Below the pieces are notes generated by a model that worked only from the letters and a program-made list of their open reading frames with translations, made no database searches and had not been told where the DNA came from. A stretch of 61,013 nucleotides of DNA from Sedimenticola sp. (GTDB taxonomy: Bacteria; Pseudomonadota; Gammaproteobacteria; Chromatiales; Chromatiaceae): the NCBI GenBank assembly GCA_011051655.1, contig DRKS01000030.1, positions 1-61,013 on the forward strand. The letters are read 5' to 3'. The position numbers and the translations under genes are program-made. Below are positions 24,231-38,735 of the stretch, piece by piece (positions within the stretch are counted from its first letter, which is position 1; each line of letters starts with the position of its first letter).

Positions 24231-24257
24231 TGTAATATTGTAGCGCACATGGTTACA
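24231..24257. promoter_or_regulatory. Candidate HigA operator upstream of higBA
   Basis: An inverted repeat TGTAA (24231-24235) and TTACA (24253-24257) with a TAGCGCAC core lies 20 bases upstream of the higB start, overlapping the likely promoter. Its position fits autoregulation by the HigBA complex; the assignment is by position and symmetry only. Confidence 0.4.
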
Positions 24258-24267
24258 GCTTCCTACT

Positions 24268-24942
24268 CTATAACAATCCCCGCTCCGCCAGCGATGTCAT
24301 CTCCCCGTCCCCCACGATGATGTGGTCGATCACCCGCACATCCACCAGCGCCAGGGCGTCCTTCAGCCGCCGGGTGATCTGGGTATCCGACTGGCTGGGT
24401 TCGGCCACCCCCGAGGGATGGTTGTGGGCCAGGATGAGGGCGGCGGCGTTGTGGCTCATGGCGCGGCGCACCACCTCTCTCGGATGCACGCTGGCGCCGT
24501 CGATAGTGCCGTGGAACAGCTCTTCGTATTCGATGACCCGGTGGCGGTTGTCCAGGAACAGGCAGGCGAAGACCTCGTGGGGATAGCCCCGCAGGCGGAC
24601 GCTGAGATAATCCCGGGTGTGCCGGGGACTGGTCAGGGCGTCTCCCCGCTCCAGGGTCTCCCGCAGGTGGCGGCGGCCCATTTCCAGCACTGCCTGAAGC
24701 TGTACGTATTTGGCCTGCCCCAGGCCGTGGCTGGCGCAGAAGCGGGCGCGGTCCGCCGCCAGCAGGTTACGCAGGCCGCCGTGCTCGTCCAGCAGTTCGC
24801 GGGCCAGGTCCACGGCGGTCTTGCCGGCCACGCCGGTGCGCAGGAAGATGGCCAGGAGTTCGGCGTCGGAGAGGGCATTGGCGCCCCGTTGCAGGAGTTT
24901 TTCCCGGGGCCGTTCTTGTGCCGGCCAGTCGGTGATGGCCAT
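24268..24942 (-). CDS. radC: RadC/MPN-domain protein
   Basis: A 224-aa JAB/MPN-fold protein ([20 protein letters not shown] start). It has an N-terminal helix-hairpin-helix region ([20 protein letters not shown]) and the metalloprotease-like motif [17 protein letters not shown]. The ATG at 24942 has a perfect AGGAGG site; the frame upstream is not coding in character. The historical DNA-repair role is doubtful and the true substrate is unknown. It is divergent from coaBC. Confidence 0.95.
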   Translation of the reverse strand: MAITDWPAQERPREKLLQRGANALSDAELLAIFLRTGVAGKTAVDLARELLDEHGGLRNLLAADRARFCASHGLGQAKYVQLQAVLEMGRRHLRETLERGDALTSPRHTRDYLSVRLRGYPHEVFACLFLDNRHRVIEYEELFHGTIDGASVHPREVVRRAMSHNAAALILAHNHPSGVAEPSQSDTQITRRLKDALALVDVRVIDHIIVGDGEMTSLAERGLL

Positions 24943-25096
24943 ATTCAACCTCCTTGTTCGTCGTTTTGCTTCGAGTGGAGCCAAAAGCATAAAGGAGAAG
25001 CGGGGATTTGGGTAGGGGTTTTCTTTTCGTTTCTTTTCGTCGGCACAGCATTCGGTTAACCTTGAAGTAATTACTAACTTTGTTGATTGATCGAAT

Positions 25097-26317
25097 ATGG
25101 GCGAGTTGAACGGAAGGCATGTGCTGCTGGGGATAACCGGCGGCATCGCGGCCTACAAGGCGGCGGAGCTGGTGCGGCTGTTGCGCCGGGCCGGGGCGGA
25201 GGTGCAGGTGGTGATGACCCGGGCCGCCGGGGAGTTCATTACGCCGCTGACCCTTCAGGCGTTGTCCGGGCGGGCGGTGCGGCAGGATTTTTTCGACCGT
25301 GCGGACGAGGCGGCGACAGGGCATATCGAACTGGCGCGCTGGGCGGATCTGGTGCTGGTGGCGCCGGCCAGTGCCGATTTCATGGCCCGCCTCGCCCATG
25401 GGATGGCAAATGATCTTTTATCCACCGTCTGCCTTGCAACCGGGGCGCCCATCGCCCTGGCCCCGGCCATGAATCGGGGGATGTGGCTGAATCCCGCCAC
25501 GGTGGCGAATGCCGGGCTGTTGCAGCAGCGCGGTGTATTGCTCTGGGGGCCGGGCGAAGGTGAGCAGGCCTGTGGCGAGACGGGGCCCGGACGTATGCTG
25601 GAGCCGGAGGCGCTACTGGAACGCACCAAGGCGCTTCTCGCCAATGGGCCGTTGACGGGGGTGCGGGTGTTGTTGACGGCAGGTCCCACCCGGGAGCCTA
25701 TCGATCCGGTGCGTTTTATCGGTAACCGCAGCTCCGGCAAGATGGGCTATGCCCTGGCGCGGGCCTTTACGGCAGCTGGTGCACAGGTCCGTCTGATCTC
25801 CGGTCCGGTCGCCTTGGCCACGCCTGCCGACGTGGACCGGGTGGATGTGGGGACGGCGTTGGAGATGGAACAGGCGGTTTTGGAGCATGTAGACGATTGT
25901 GACCTGTTCGTGGCCTGCGCGGCGGTGGCCGACTATCGGCCGGCGCAGGTGGCGGGCAGTAAGATCAAGAAAAACCGTGACCGGTTGGAACTGACCCTGA
26001 CCCGTAACCCGGACATCCTGGCTGGCGTGGCCGCCCGGCCCCGTCCCCCGTTCACGGTGGGCTTTGCCGCTGAGACGGAATCCGTTGTGGAGCAGGCGCA
26101 GGAGAAGCGCCGGCTAAAGGGGATAGATATGATTGCCGCCAACCTGGTGGGCGCCGGACAGGGTGGCTTCGAGGGCGATGAAAATGCTCTCACGGTGCTG
26201 TGGGAGGGGGGGCGCGAAGATCTGCCCCTGGATAAAAAAGAACAACTGGCGAAGTCCCTGACTGCCATCATTACAGAACGATATTATGCGAAGAAAAATC
26301 CAACTCAAGATGCTTGA
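25097..26317 (+). CDS. coaBC: Bifunctional phosphopantothenoylcysteine decarboxylase/synthetase CoaBC
   Basis: A 406-aa protein catalysing two steps of coenzyme A synthesis. The N-terminal FMN-dependent decarboxylase (CoaC) has [14 protein letters not shown], the catalytic His in [12 protein letters not shown], the PAMN motif and the active Cys in [13 protein letters not shown]. The C-terminal synthetase (CoaB) has [20 protein letters not shown] and the KIKK lysines. It overlaps dut by 32 bases. It starts the conserved coaBC-dut-algC-argB-slmA run. Confidence 0.97.
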   Translation: MGELNGRHVLLGITGGIAAYKAAELVRLLRRAGAEVQVVMTRAAGEFITPLTLQALSGRAVRQDFFDRADEAATGHIELARWADLVLVAPASADFMARLAHGMANDLLSTVCLATGAPIALAPAMNRGMWLNPATVANAGLLQQRGVLLWGPGEGEQACGETGPGRMLEPEALLERTKALLANGPLTGVRVLLTAGPTREPIDPVRFIGNRSSGKMGYALARAFTAAGAQVRLISGPVALATPADVDRVDVGTALEMEQAVLEHVDDCDLFVACAAVADYRPAQVAGSKIKKNRDRLELTLTRNPDILAGVAARPRPPFTVGFAAETESVVEQAQEKRRLKGIDMIAANLVGAGQGGFEGDENALTVLWEGGREDLPLDKKEQLAKSLTAIITERYYAKKNPTQDA

Positions 26318-26740
26318 TTCCCGTCTGGGGACTGAGTTTCCGCTGCCGGGCTATGCTACCGAAGGTTCCGCCGGCATGGACCTGCGCGCCTTGCTGGATG
26401 AGCCGCTGGAGCTTGCTCCGGGGCAGACCCATCTCATCCCCACCGGACTCGCCATCCATATCGAAGATCCAAAGTTGGCCGCCGTGATCCTGCCCCGCTC
26501 GGGGCTGGGGCACAAGCACGGCATCGTGCTGGGCAACCTGGTGGGGCTGATCGATTCCGACTACCAGGGGCAACTGTTTGTCTCCTGCTGGAACCGGGGC
26601 GATGCCCCTTTCAGGATAGAGGTGGGGGAGCGCATCGCCCAGCTGGTGATCCTGCCGGTGGTGCGGGCTGACTTCGATATCGTGGATGAGTTCGCCGCCA
26701 GCGAGCGGGGTGAGGGCGGTTTTGGTCATTCGGGGCGGCA

Positions 26741-26744
<4 letters not shown>
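26286..26744 (+). CDS. dut: Deoxyuridine 5'-triphosphate nucleotidohydrolase
   Basis: A 152-aa trimeric dUTPase. All five family motifs are visible: [41 protein letters not shown] and the C-terminal [12 protein letters not shown]-loop-like arm. It hydrolyses dUTP to dUMP, keeping uracil out of DNA and feeding thymidylate synthesis. It starts within coaBC and overlaps algC by 4 bases. Confidence 0.98.
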
Positions 26745-30843
<4,099 letters not shown>

Positions 30844-30850
<7 letters not shown>

Positions 30851-31824
30851 GCGCCCATGGCCGCCCGAAAGCCGCTGCGGATCGCCTTTATCCTTTCACT
30901 TTTACAGAGCGCTTCTCCCCCGGGGGAGTTCTTGCACTGGATGTCCAGAAAGATCTCGGCGCCCGGGCCCTTTTTCTGGGCCATGCGGGACACGGTCAGG
31001 CTGTATTCATTGTCCTGCACCGGCATGGCGGTCATGATAATGACCCGGCTCGACATCTGCAGCCGCGTCGTGGCGTGTTTTTGCACATAGGCCTCCGCCT
31101 TTTTCCAGACTGAATCGCAGCTTGCCGGGTCGGCGCATACCACGACGGTTTCCAGCAGCGATGCGCTCTTCTGCGCGGGGGACATCCCGGGCGTCTCGGG
31201 CTTGAGTTTCTTCAGGATGCGGAATCGCTGCAGGTCCTGTTCGTGTTTTGCCCAGATCTGCTCCTTGCTGCGCTCCTTTTGGACAATGGCGGCGTAGGCG
31301 TCCTTGATCTGCTGGCGGATGTTGGCCATGTCTTCGAGATAGCGCTTGGAGATGTCCTTTCCCTGGCGTTCCCTGTCGGCGGCGTTCTTTTGCATCCTTT
31401 CCAGATTGCGCTTCAGGCGCTTGATGTTGCTTCTGACCACCTGGATATGGACGTCGATGGCCGCCAGTTTCCCATCCCGCGCCATTTTGATGTCATCCTC
31501 CGAGCGGAAGGTGCGCAGGAGCACCCGGTCCGCGGCCTTTTGCTGGTCGATCAGGCGCTGCTGTTCCGCCCGCAGCCGTTTCAGCTCCTTCTCGCGGGCG
31601 ATCTGTTCCCTGGTCTTTGCGGCCTCGACCCGGTCTATTTCGATGCCGCGCTCATCCAGCTCGGAGCGCTCTTTGCGCGCCTGGTCCGGCGGCACCCTGT
31701 CGGAATAATGAACCTTGCCGTCGTCGCCGATCCAGCGATAGAGCTTTCCGCCCGTGGCCGACAGGGGCATGATGGCGAATAGAATCATGCAGAGACTGAT
31801 TGCCGTGATGTTGATTCGGTGCAT
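30844..31824 (-). CDS. Secreted DUF4124-domain protein with long coiled coil
   Basis: A 326-aa protein. A signal peptide (MHRINITAISLCMILFAIMP) precedes a DUF4124 domain (GKLYRWIGDDGKVHYSDRVP), then a long charged region rich in Lys/Arg/Glu (about 60-200) that is probably coiled coil. A C-terminal domain follows with Cys pairs (CADPASCDSVW, CKNSPGGEALC). The ATG at 31824 is preferred to an upstream one because it places the signal peptide at the N terminus. Probably periplasmic; function unknown. Confidence 0.85.
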
Positions 31825-31944
31825 ATCGGTTCCGAAAGAAATGAGTTCTACAGGGTTCCGTCTTTTCCGGCGGCGCCGGCTCATTCATTATCGGCATTCC
31901 CAATGGTTTCTTGACCCCCGGATGATGCGCCGCGGAGATGGAGC

Positions 31945-31962
31945 GCGGGCGGGGCCGCCCGC
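31945..31962 (-). terminator. GC-rich hairpin downstream of pyrE
   Basis: GCGGGCGG and CCGCCCGC form a perfect 8-bp stem around GG, 10 bases past the pyrE stop (31972). No T-run follows on either strand, so it is either an imperfect terminator or an RNA 3'-end stabiliser. Confidence 0.35.
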
Positions 31963-31971
31963 ACTCCCAGG

Positions 31972-32613
31972 TCAGGCCCCGTACTGCCTGCGATAGGCCC
32001 GGATCCGGGCCAGGGCGCCGGCGGAATCAGGCCTTCCGGCCAGGTATTCGATGAGATGCTCCAGGCGCACGATGCTGGCTACCGGCATGTGGTAGTTCTC
32101 TTCCACCTCCTCTATGGCGGAGCGCCCCTGCTGTCCCCGCTCCTGCCGGTCGAGGGCGATGATGACCCCGGCGGGGCTGGCGCCATGGGCCCGGATGATG
32201 TCCACGGATTCCCGCACCGAGGTGCCGGCGGAGATCACGTCGTCGATGATGAGCACCCGGCCCTGCAAGGGGCTGCCGACGATGTTGCCGCCTTCGCCGT
32301 GATCCTTCGCCTCCTTGCGGTTGAAGGCGTAGGGGATGTCCCGGCCGTGATGGTCGGCCAGGGCCGCACAGGTGACGGCGGCCAGGGGGATGCCCTTGTA
32401 GGCGGGGCCGTAGAGCAGGTCGAATTCGATACCGGAATCCAGGATGGCCCGGGCGTAATAGCGGCCCAGGCGCGCCAGCCGGGCGCCGGTGTTGAACAGG
32501 CCGGCGTTGAAAAAATAGGGGCTGATGCGCCCGGACTTCAGGGTGAATTCGCCAAAGCGCAGCACCCCCGCCTCCAGGGCGAAGTCAAGAAATTCGCGTT
32601 GATATTCTTGCAT
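31972..32613 (-). CDS. pyrE: Orotate phosphoribosyltransferase
   Basis: A 213-aa enzyme converting orotate and PRPP to OMP in pyrimidine synthesis. Visible motifs are [20 protein letters not shown], the flexible-loop [10 protein letters not shown] and the PRPP-binding [16 protein letters not shown]. The ATG at 32613 begins [16 protein letters not shown], the family N terminus; the frame continues upstream but overlaps ampG. It neighbours slmA as in other gammaproteobacteria, but on the opposite strand. Confidence 0.98.
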   Translation of the reverse strand: MQEYQREFLDFALEAGVLRFGEFTLKSGRISPYFFNAGLFNTGARLARLGRYYARAILDSGIEFDLLYGPAYKGIPLAAVTCAALADHHGRDIPYAFNRKEAKDHGEGGNIVGSPLQGRVLIIDDVISAGTSVRESVDIIRAHGASPAGVIIALDRQERGQQGRSAIEEVEENYHMPVASIVRLEHLIEYLAGRPDSAGALARIRAYRRQYGA

Positions 32614-32679
32614 CGGATGAAACCATGCCGTGGGGAAGTCGGGTATCATACATGGCCGCTTCAGGAGGACCAAATCCCC

Positions 32680-34035
32680 ATGACCATACCGGCTGAAACC
32701 GCAACAGGCTGGCGGGAGGCGCTGCTGGTCTACGCCCGGCGGCAAGTGCTGGGCATGATTTTTCTCGGCTTCGCCGCCGGCCTGCCCTTCCTGCTGGTGT
32801 TCTCCACCCTTTCCGCCTGGCTGCGGGACGAGGGCGCTTCCCTGACCGTTATCGGCTTTTTCAGCTGGATCGGCATCACCTATTCCATCAAGGTGTTTTG
32901 GGCGCCGGTGGTGGACCGCCTGCCATTGCCGTTTCTGACGGCCTTGCTGGGCCGGCGCCGCGGCTGGATGTTGCTGGCCCAGTTGGGCATTGCCGCCGGT
33001 CTGGCCGGGATGGCGCTGACGGACGTGCCGGCCGATGCCACCCGCATCGCCCTGTTTGCCCTGGTGGTGGCCTTTTCCTCGGCGACCCAGGACATCACCA
33101 TCGACGCCTACCGCATCGAGGCGGCGGAAAAGGAGCTTCAGGGCGCCATGGCGGCGGCCTATGTGTTCGGTTACCGGGTGGCGCTGCTGGTGGCCGGGGC
33201 CGGCGCCTTCTATATCGCTGAATTCTCTTCCTGGTCCGGCGCCTATCTGGCCATGGCGGCCTTCATGCTGGTGGGCATCGTCACCACCCTGGTGATCCGC
33301 GAGCCCCGGGTCGCGATCGACGCGGATACGGCGCGCCTGGAGGCCAGGGTCGAATCCTTGCTGGGCGTGGACCACCAAGGGCGCGGATTTCTGAACCGGC
33401 TGGCCGCCTGGTTCCTGGACGCGGTGGTCAGTCCCTTCGTGGAGTTTTTCGCCCGCAACGGCCGCTTCGCCCTGGCGATACTGCTGCTGATCGGGGTCTA
33501 TAAAATCAGCGATATCACCCTGGGGGTGATGGCCAATCCCTTCTATCTGGACCTGGGCTTCAGCAAGACGCAGATTGCGGACGTGACCAAGATATTCGGC
33601 TTTTTCATGACCATCGCCGGCGCCGCCCTGGGGGGGGTGTTGGTGGTCCGGTACGGCATCATGCGTCCCCTGCTGCTGGGCGCCGTACTGGTGGCGGCGA
33701 CCAATCTGCTGTTTGCCGCCCTGGCCCTTTCCGATCCGGACATCTCCTTTCTGGCGCTGGTCATCAGCGCCGACAATCTGGGCGGCGGTATCGCCACGTC
33801 CGTGTTCATCGCCTATCTTTCGAGCCTGACCAATACGGCCTATACGGCCACCCAGTATGCGCTGTTCAGCTCCCTGATGACGCTGCCGGCCAAGGTGCTG
33901 GGGGGCTTTTCCGGCATCGTTGTCGACGGTTATGGCTATGCCCCGTTTTTTATCTATTCCTCGGCCATCGGGCTGCCGGCCATCTTGCTGGTGGTCTATC
34001 TGATGCGCTGCGCGCCAGTGGATCAATCGCCTTGA
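32680..34035 (+). CDS. ampG: AmpG-like muropeptide permease (MFS)
   Basis: A 451-aa polytopic protein with about 12 TM helices. [20 protein letters not shown] and [16 protein letters not shown] are hallmark AmpG sequences. AmpG imports GlcNAc-anhydroMurNAc peptides from the periplasm for cell-wall recycling. The ATG at 32680 has an AGGAGGA site 12 bases upstream; an open frame upstream overlaps pyrE and is not membrane-like. It overlaps the convergent metW by 13 bases. Confidence 0.92.
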   Translation: MTIPAETATGWREALLVYARRQVLGMIFLGFAAGLPFLLVFSTLSAWLRDEGASLTVIGFFSWIGITYSIKVFWAPVVDRLPLPFLTALLGRRRGWMLLAQLGIAAGLAGMALTDVPADATRIALFALVVAFSSATQDITIDAYRIEAAEKELQGAMAAAYVFGYRVALLVAGAGAFYIAEFSSWSGAYLAMAAFMLVGIVTTLVIREPRVAIDADTARLEARVESLLGVDHQGRGFLNRLAAWFLDAVVSPFVEFFARNGRFALAILLLIGVYKISDITLGVMANPFYLDLGFSKTQIADVTKIFGFFMTIAGAALGGVLVVRYGIMRPLLLGAVLVAATNLLFAALALSDPDISFLALVISADNLGGGIATSVFIAYLSSLTNTAYTATQYALFSSLMTLPAKVLGGFSGIVVDGYGYAPFFIYSSAIGLPAILLVVYLMRCAPVDQSP

Positions 34036-34637
34036 TTCCCTCTCCGCTGGCAGCGGTAGATGGCGATTTCGCCCAACAGGTTGGGCAGAACGGTGATGGG
34101 GGCGCTGGCCCGGTGGGCGTAGTCCAGCACCACTTTTTCCAGGATGCTGATGTGGCGCTCGCGGCACAGCCTCTGGAAGTCCTTGATGGTGCAAAGGTGG
34201 ATGTTGCGGGTGTCGTACCATTGGGCGGGCAGGGCGCGGGATACCGGCATCCGCCCGCCGAATCCGAGCTGCAGCCGGTTTTTCCAGTAGCCGAAGTTGG
34301 GAAAGGTGACGATACCCTGCCTGCCCACGCGCAGCACCTCCTGCAGCAGGCGATCGGGGTAGTGCACCGCCTGCAGGGTCTGGGTCATGATGACGTAGTC
34401 GAAGGCCTGGTCATGGAAGTCGTCGAGGCCGGCGTCCAGGTCGAGCTGGATGACATTGATGCCCGCCTGCAGGCAACGGACGATATTTTCCGGGTCGATC
34501 TCCAGGCCATAGCCTTCAGCCTGGCGCTCGTCACGCAGCATGCGCAGGAGGGCGCCGTCGCCGCAGCCCAGATCCAGCACCCGCGCCCCGGGGGTGATCC
34601 ATTCCTTGATAATGGCCAGGTCGGGTCGCAGCGCCAT
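34023..34637 (-). CDS. metW: Methionine biosynthesis protein MetW
   Basis: A 204-aa SAM-dependent methyltransferase-like protein (MRPDLAII-type start; [16 protein letters not shown] is motif I). [20 protein letters not shown] and [15 protein letters not shown] are specific to MetW. It is always found after metX and is required with it for homoserine acylation in several Proteobacteria. Its ATG overlaps the metX stop (TGATG). Confidence 0.97.
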   Translation of the reverse strand: MALRPDLAIIKEWITPGARVLDLGCGDGALLRMLRDERQAEGYGLEIDPENIVRCLQAGINVIQLDLDAGLDDFHDQAFDYVIMTQTLQAVHYPDRLLQEVLRVGRQGIVTFPNFGYWKNRLQLGFGGRMPVSRALPAQWYDTRNIHLCTIKDFQRLCRERHISILEKVVLDYAHRASAPITVLPNLLGEIAIYRCQRRGNQGD

Positions 34638-35785
34638 CAGCCGCCGGCCTCCTTCGCCACGCCGTCCATGTAGGCGGCCAGCGCGTCCTTGTAGTAATCA
34701 TTGGGCAGGAGAAAGGCGTCATGCCCTTCGCTGGACTCGATCTCTGCGTAGCTCACCTGGCGCCTGGCGTCGGTAAGGGCCTTCACGATCTCCCGTGAGC
34801 GGGCGGGGGAGAAGCGCCAGTCGCTGGTGAAGGCGATGACGAGGAATCTGGCCTGGGCCCGTTTGAAGGCCGCGGCCAGATCATTGTCGTATTCCGAGGC
34901 GGGATCGAAGTAGTCCAGCGCCTTGGTCATCAGCAGATAGGTGTTGGCGTCGAAGCGTTCCACGAAGGAGCGCCCCTGGTAGCGCAGATAGCTTTCCACC
35001 TGAAACTGCACGTCGAAGTCATAGCTGAGGCGGCCCGTGCGCAGCTCGCGGCCGAACTGGGCGCGCATGGCGTCGTCGGAGAGATAGGTGATATGGCCCA
35101 GCATGCGCGCCAGCATGAGGCCGCGCCGGGGCACCACGTCCTGCTCATAATAATGGCCGCCGTGGTAGTCGGGGTCCGAGAGAATGGCCTGCCGGGCCAC
35201 TTCGTTGAAGCCGATGTTCTGGGCCGAGAGGCGGGATGCGGCGGCGATGACCAGGGCGTGGCGCAGCCTGTCCGGATAGTCGATGGCCCATTGAATGACC
35301 TGCATGCCGCCGAGGCTGCCGCCGATGATGGCCGCCCACTGGTTGATGCCGAGGGCGTGCATGAGATGTTTTTGGCTCTGCACCCAGTCCTTGACGGTGA
35401 CGATGGGAAAGTCGGGGCCGTAGAATTTGCCGGTGGCCGGATTGATGCTGTTGGGGCCGGTCGAGCCCTTGCAGCCGCCCAGGTTGTTGGGGCAGACGAT
35501 ATAGAAACGGTCGGTGTCGAAGGGCTTGCCGGGGCCGATGTAATTCTCCCACCAGCCGGGCTTGGGATCCTCCATGCTGTGATAACCGGCGGCGTGATGA
35601 TCCCCCGAGAGGGCATGGCAGATCAGCAGGGCGTTACTGTGGTCGGCGTTGAGTTCCCCATAGGTTTCGTACACCAGGTCGTACTGGGGCAGGGTCTTGC
35701 CGCAGGCCAGTTCGATGGGCTCCTCGAAGTGTTTCTTTTGTGGCGTGACCAGCCCGACTGAACCGGCTGGTATGGACTCGGGCAT
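34637..35785 (-). CDS. metX: Homoserine O-acyltransferase MetX
   Basis: A 382-aa alpha/beta-hydrolase-fold enzyme that acylates homoserine in the first committed step to methionine. The nucleophile Ser is in [14 protein letters not shown], the His in EGHDAFLLP, and [13 protein letters not shown] forms the oxyanion region. Gammaproteobacterial MetX proteins with a MetW partner generally use succinyl-CoA, so it may be a succinyltransferase; the sequence alone leaves acetyl-CoA open. No MetJ box or SAM riboswitch was recognised in the 77-base leader. Confidence 0.96.
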   Translation of the reverse strand: MPESIPAGSVGLVTPQKKHFEEPIELACGKTLPQYDLVYETYGELNADHSNALLICHALSGDHHAAGYHSMEDPKPGWWENYIGPGKPFDTDRFYIVCPNNLGGCKGSTGPNSINPATGKFYGPDFPIVTVKDWVQSQKHLMHALGINQWAAIIGGSLGGMQVIQWAIDYPDRLRHALVIAAASRLSAQNIGFNEVARQAILSDPDYHGGHYYEQDVVPRRGLMLARMLGHITYLSDDAMRAQFGRELRTGRLSYDFDVQFQVESYLRYQGRSFVERFDANTYLLMTKALDYFDPASEYDNDLAAAFKRAQARFLVIAFTSDWRFSPARSREIVKALTDARRQVSYAEIESSEGHDAFLLPNDYYKDALAAYMDGVAKEAGG

Positions 35786-35862
35786 GGGCGCCTGTTACCT
35801 GGAGATAACCAAAGGAAGCAAGTCTAATAACTGCCGAAGCCGGGTGCAAGGTACCCGCTACT

Positions 35863-37833
35863 TCATGACGCCTTCTTGCTGCTGACCAGGCGCGGCCGGT
35901 GGATATCCTCATCGGTAAGGGGGCGGCTGTTGGCCAGGGTGCTGTGGATGTTGTGCAGGGATGCAAGCTGGCGCCTGTGGGCCTCGTGCTCCCTTTCCAG
36001 ATCGGCGATGCGGGTCTTCAGGATATCCCGGGAACGGCTGATCTTCCGCAGGTCGTTCAGGCGTTGTTCCAGCATATCCCGGTGGTCACGTATTTGCTGT
36101 GCCAGCGGTTGCAGGGCGCCGGCCAGCCGGCTGTCGGCCTCTTCCCCGGCCCGGACGAGAATATCACGCGCCTTTGCGACAATGAGGTCGAAGAATCTGT
36201 TCACGACGAAGGGCTTCGCCATTACCAGGGTGGCGGCGCTGTTGCGAAAGGCCTCGGCTTCCTCCATCAGCCGTTGCAGTTCCAGCCGGTATTGCATGAT
36301 GGAGAACATCTTCGGCTGAATGGCGGCAAGGCCATGATCCTGCTGGAAGCGGCTGTAAGTGGCGCGGATGAGTTTGCGCGCCTCCTCGCCGTGCCTGGCG
36401 GCAAGCCGCATCCTGTTGCGGAAATCGTCGAACAGGCTGCGCATCTCGGCCTTCAGTCCGGGGGTGGTCCAACTGCCCAGCATGCTTGCGCGCGCCCTGG
36501 CGATACGCCTGTCCAACTCCTCCGGGTCCAGGGCGTCGCGCAGGAACCCCGCTTGCTCGTCGAGTTTGGCGCGCATGATCTGGAAGTGTTTCAGCCCGGC
36601 CAGATAGCGGTTTTTTTCATCCTGGGATTTGCCCAGCAGGTGGATGATGATTTCCGTGCTTTCGCTGCCGAGCGCCTGCAATTCCTCCTTTTCCTTTTTG
36701 ATCTGCCCCAGTCTGGCGGAGATGCGGCTGCGGCTGTCTTCCAGCAGATGGCAAAGATCATCCACTATTGTCTCCCGCAGGATCTCCTGCCTGGCGGCGA
36801 GAATGCTGTGGGACAGATGGGCCTCGAGCCCGGGCAGGGCGCTGTGCTTCAGCAGCGCCCCGTCATTGCGCACCTTGGCCAGCAGGCCTTTCTGGGCGGA
36901 CACGGGGAAGACGGCGTCTTCACCAATGCCGAGTATGGCCGCGCAGGCACTGCGTTGCCTTTCGATGGCCCGCTGGATGTGGGCCTTGTCCTGCAACTCG
37001 TCCCACAGGGTGTCGATCTTGTTCAGGACCACCGTCAGGCCCCGTTGACGGCTGCTTTGAAACCCCTTGATGTAATGTTGCCACATCCTCAGGTCCGTGC
37101 GGGTGACGCCCGTATCGGCGGCCAGGACGAACAGCACCGCCTGGGCCTGTGGCAGCATGCTGAGCGTCAGCTCCGGTTCGTGCCCGAGGGCGTTCAGCCC
37201 GGGGGTGTCGAGGATGCTCAGTCCCTGCCGCAGCAACGGATGGGGAAAGCTGATGAGGGCGTGCCGCCAGCGGGGAATCTCGATGTGAGTGGGGGGCGCG
37301 GCGCAATCAAACTCCAGCCTGTCATCATGGAGGCCCAGCCGTCCCGCCTCTTCCAGGGGGACGCGCTTGGTCTCCCCCACCTGCCTCAGCGTCTCTTCCA
37401 TCTGCCTGGGAGAGGTCAGGTTCAGGGGGTAGTGGACCCACTCCCCGGGCGCCTGCCGGAGTTCCGCCAAAGAGGAATCCCGGAGACGGGTCTCGATGGG
37501 GAGCAGGCGCACGTAGGCGGCGTTCACCTCGTCGTCGTAGAAGATTTCCGTGGGGCACATGGTGGTGCGCCCCGGGGTGGAAGGCAGCAGCCGGCGGCCG
37601 TAATCGGCAAAGAAAATGGCGTTGATCAGTTCCGTTTTGCCACGGGAGAACTCGGCCACGAAGGCGATGGTCAGCCGGTCGTTTTTCAGGGTCTCCAGGC
37701 ACCGGTCTATGCGCCGGCCGGTTTCGGGCGCCGCCATGCCATGCTGTTTCAGCCAGGAGCGGTATTCCTCGACGGTGCGAACGAGATGGGCCTTCCATTG
37801 CTGGTAGGCCTTGAGTTGGCGTTTTAACCGCAT
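35863..37833 (-). CDS. Dynamin-family GTPase
   Basis: A 656-aa large GTPase. The G domain has G1 AEFSRGKTE at residues 60-68, in which the usual first Gly is Ala; G3 is DTPG (about 207-210) and G4 NKID (about 261-264). Long helical regions follow (about 330-640, with heptad-like stretches), as in bacterial dynamins. No clear TM was seen. Bacterial dynamins remodel or protect membranes; the role here is not known. It sits 21 bases after yggU and 77 bases before metX on the same strand. Confidence 0.88.
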   Translation of the reverse strand: MRLKRQLKAYQQWKAHLVRTVEEYRSWLKQHGMAAPETGRRIDRCLETLKNDRLTIAFVAEFSRGKTELINAIFFADYGRRLLPSTPGRTTMCPTEIFYDDEVNAAYVRLLPIETRLRDSSLAELRQAPGEWVHYPLNLTSPRQMEETLRQVGETKRVPLEEAGRLGLHDDRLEFDCAAPPTHIEIPRWRHALISFPHPLLRQGLSILDTPGLNALGHEPELTLSMLPQAQAVLFVLAADTGVTRTDLRMWQHYIKGFQSSRQRGLTVVLNKIDTLWDELQDKAHIQRAIERQRSACAAILGIGEDAVFPVSAQKGLLAKVRNDGALLKHSALPGLEAHLSHSILAARQEILRETIVDDLCHLLEDSRSRISARLGQIKKEKEELQALGSESTEIIIHLLGKSQDEKNRYLAGLKHFQIMRAKLDEQAGFLRDALDPEELDRRIARARASMLGSWTTPGLKAEMRSLFDDFRNRMRLAARHGEEARKLIRATYSRFQQDHGLAAIQPKMFSIMQYRLELQRLMEEAEAFRNSAATLVMAKPFVVNRFFDLIVAKARDILVRAGEEADSRLAGALQPLAQQIRDHRDMLEQRLNDLRKISRSRDILKTRIADLEREHEAHRRQLASLHNIHSTLANSRPLTDEDIHRPRLVSSKKAS

Positions 37834-37854
37834 TTTCTTCCCATGACAAAAAGG

Positions 37855-38154
37855 TCAAGCAAACATGGGCCCGGCGGGGACAGGGAGTTTTTTCGGGGCC
37901 TTGATGCGGAAGCATTTGTTGCGGGCGCTTTCGCCGCTCTCCAGGATGACCTGGCTGCGTCCCACGCCAAAGGCCCTGGCGAGAAAGCGTACCAGATGGG
38001 CATTGGCCCTGCCGTCCAGCGGCGGGGCGGTGATGCGCACCTTGAAATGGTCCCCGTGGGGGCCGACGAACTCATCCCGGCTGGCCCGCGGCTGCACCCG
38101 CAGCCTCAGCAGCAGGTCGCCGTCCTCCCAGCGGAACCAGTCACCGGCCTGCAT
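37855..38154 (-). CDS. yggU: DUF167 (YggU) family protein
   Basis: A 99-aa protein starting MQAGDWFRWEDGDLLLRLRV, with VQPRASRDEF and the core ITAPPLDGRANAHLVRFLA that defines DUF167. Its function is not established. The ATG lies 2 bases after the yggT stop. The order yggS-proC-yggT-yggU is conserved across gammaproteobacteria. Confidence 0.95.
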   Translation of the reverse strand: MQAGDWFRWEDGDLLLRLRVQPRASRDEFVGPHGDHFKVRITAPPLDGRANAHLVRFLARAFGVGRSQVILESGESARNKCFRIKAPKKLPVPAGPMFA

Positions 38155-38156
38155 CG

Positions 38157-38735
38157 CTACCGGAAAGGGCTCCCCGTCAGCATCACCAGGGGCGGCAACA
38201 GCAGCATCTTCAGCAGGTAGAGCCCGATCATTACCACCATGGGGGACAGGTCCAGGCCGGAAATGGGTGGGATCATCCGGCGGGCGGGTCGCAGCAGCGG
38301 CTCGGTCAGGCTGAAGATCATGGCGGTGACGGGGTTGTAGCTTCCCGGATTGACCCAGCTGAGGATGACCTGGATCAGGATGGCGAAGAGAAAGACGTTG
38401 ATCAGCAGGTCCACCAGTTGGGGAATGGACCACAGTATGGGCCCAAGGAGTGCGAAGCCTCCGCCCATGAGTGATACGACCAGCATCAGTTCCACGCTCT
38501 TGAGCAGCCACATCAGGACGATGGATGCGAAGTCCACGCCGCCGAATCCGGGGATTATCCGCCGCAGCGGGCGCAGCGCCGGGGTGGTGAGCTTGACCAC
38601 GAACTGGGACAGGGGATTGTAGAAATCGGCCCGGACCCACTGCATGAGAAACCGCAGCATGACCACCAGGATATAGGCGCCGAACAGGACCTGCACCAGG
38701 AAGATCAGCGGGTTTGTGAAATAGGAATTGCCCAT
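38157..38735 (-). CDS. yggT: YggT-family membrane protein
   Basis: A 192-aa protein with two YGGT repeats, each with a pair of TM helices and the motif NPL/NPVT before a PLLRP-type turn (TPALRPLRRIIPGFGGVDF and EPLLRPARRMIPPISGLDL). The family is linked to osmotic-shock tolerance and placement of membrane proteins, without a defined mechanism. Its ATG overlaps the proC stop. Confidence 0.95.
   Translation of the reverse strand: MGNSYFTNPLIFLVQVLFGAYILVVMLRFLMQWVRADFYNPLSQFVVKLTTPALRPLRRIIPGFGGVDFASIVLMWLLKSVELMLVVSLMGGGFALLGPILWSIPQLVDLLINVFLFAILIQVILSWVNPGSYNPVTAMIFSLTEPLLRPARRMIPPISGLDLSPMVVMIGLYLLKMLLLPPLVMLTGSPFR

Noticed and set aside
32056-32679. Upstream extension of ampG on the plus strand
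   Set aside because: It overlaps pyrE antisense and is not membrane-like; the ATG at 32680 has a strong AGGAGGA site.
35786-35862. SAM riboswitch or MetJ box before metX
   Set aside because: The spacer is only 77 bases with no AGACGTCT-like box or riboswitch fold that I can see.
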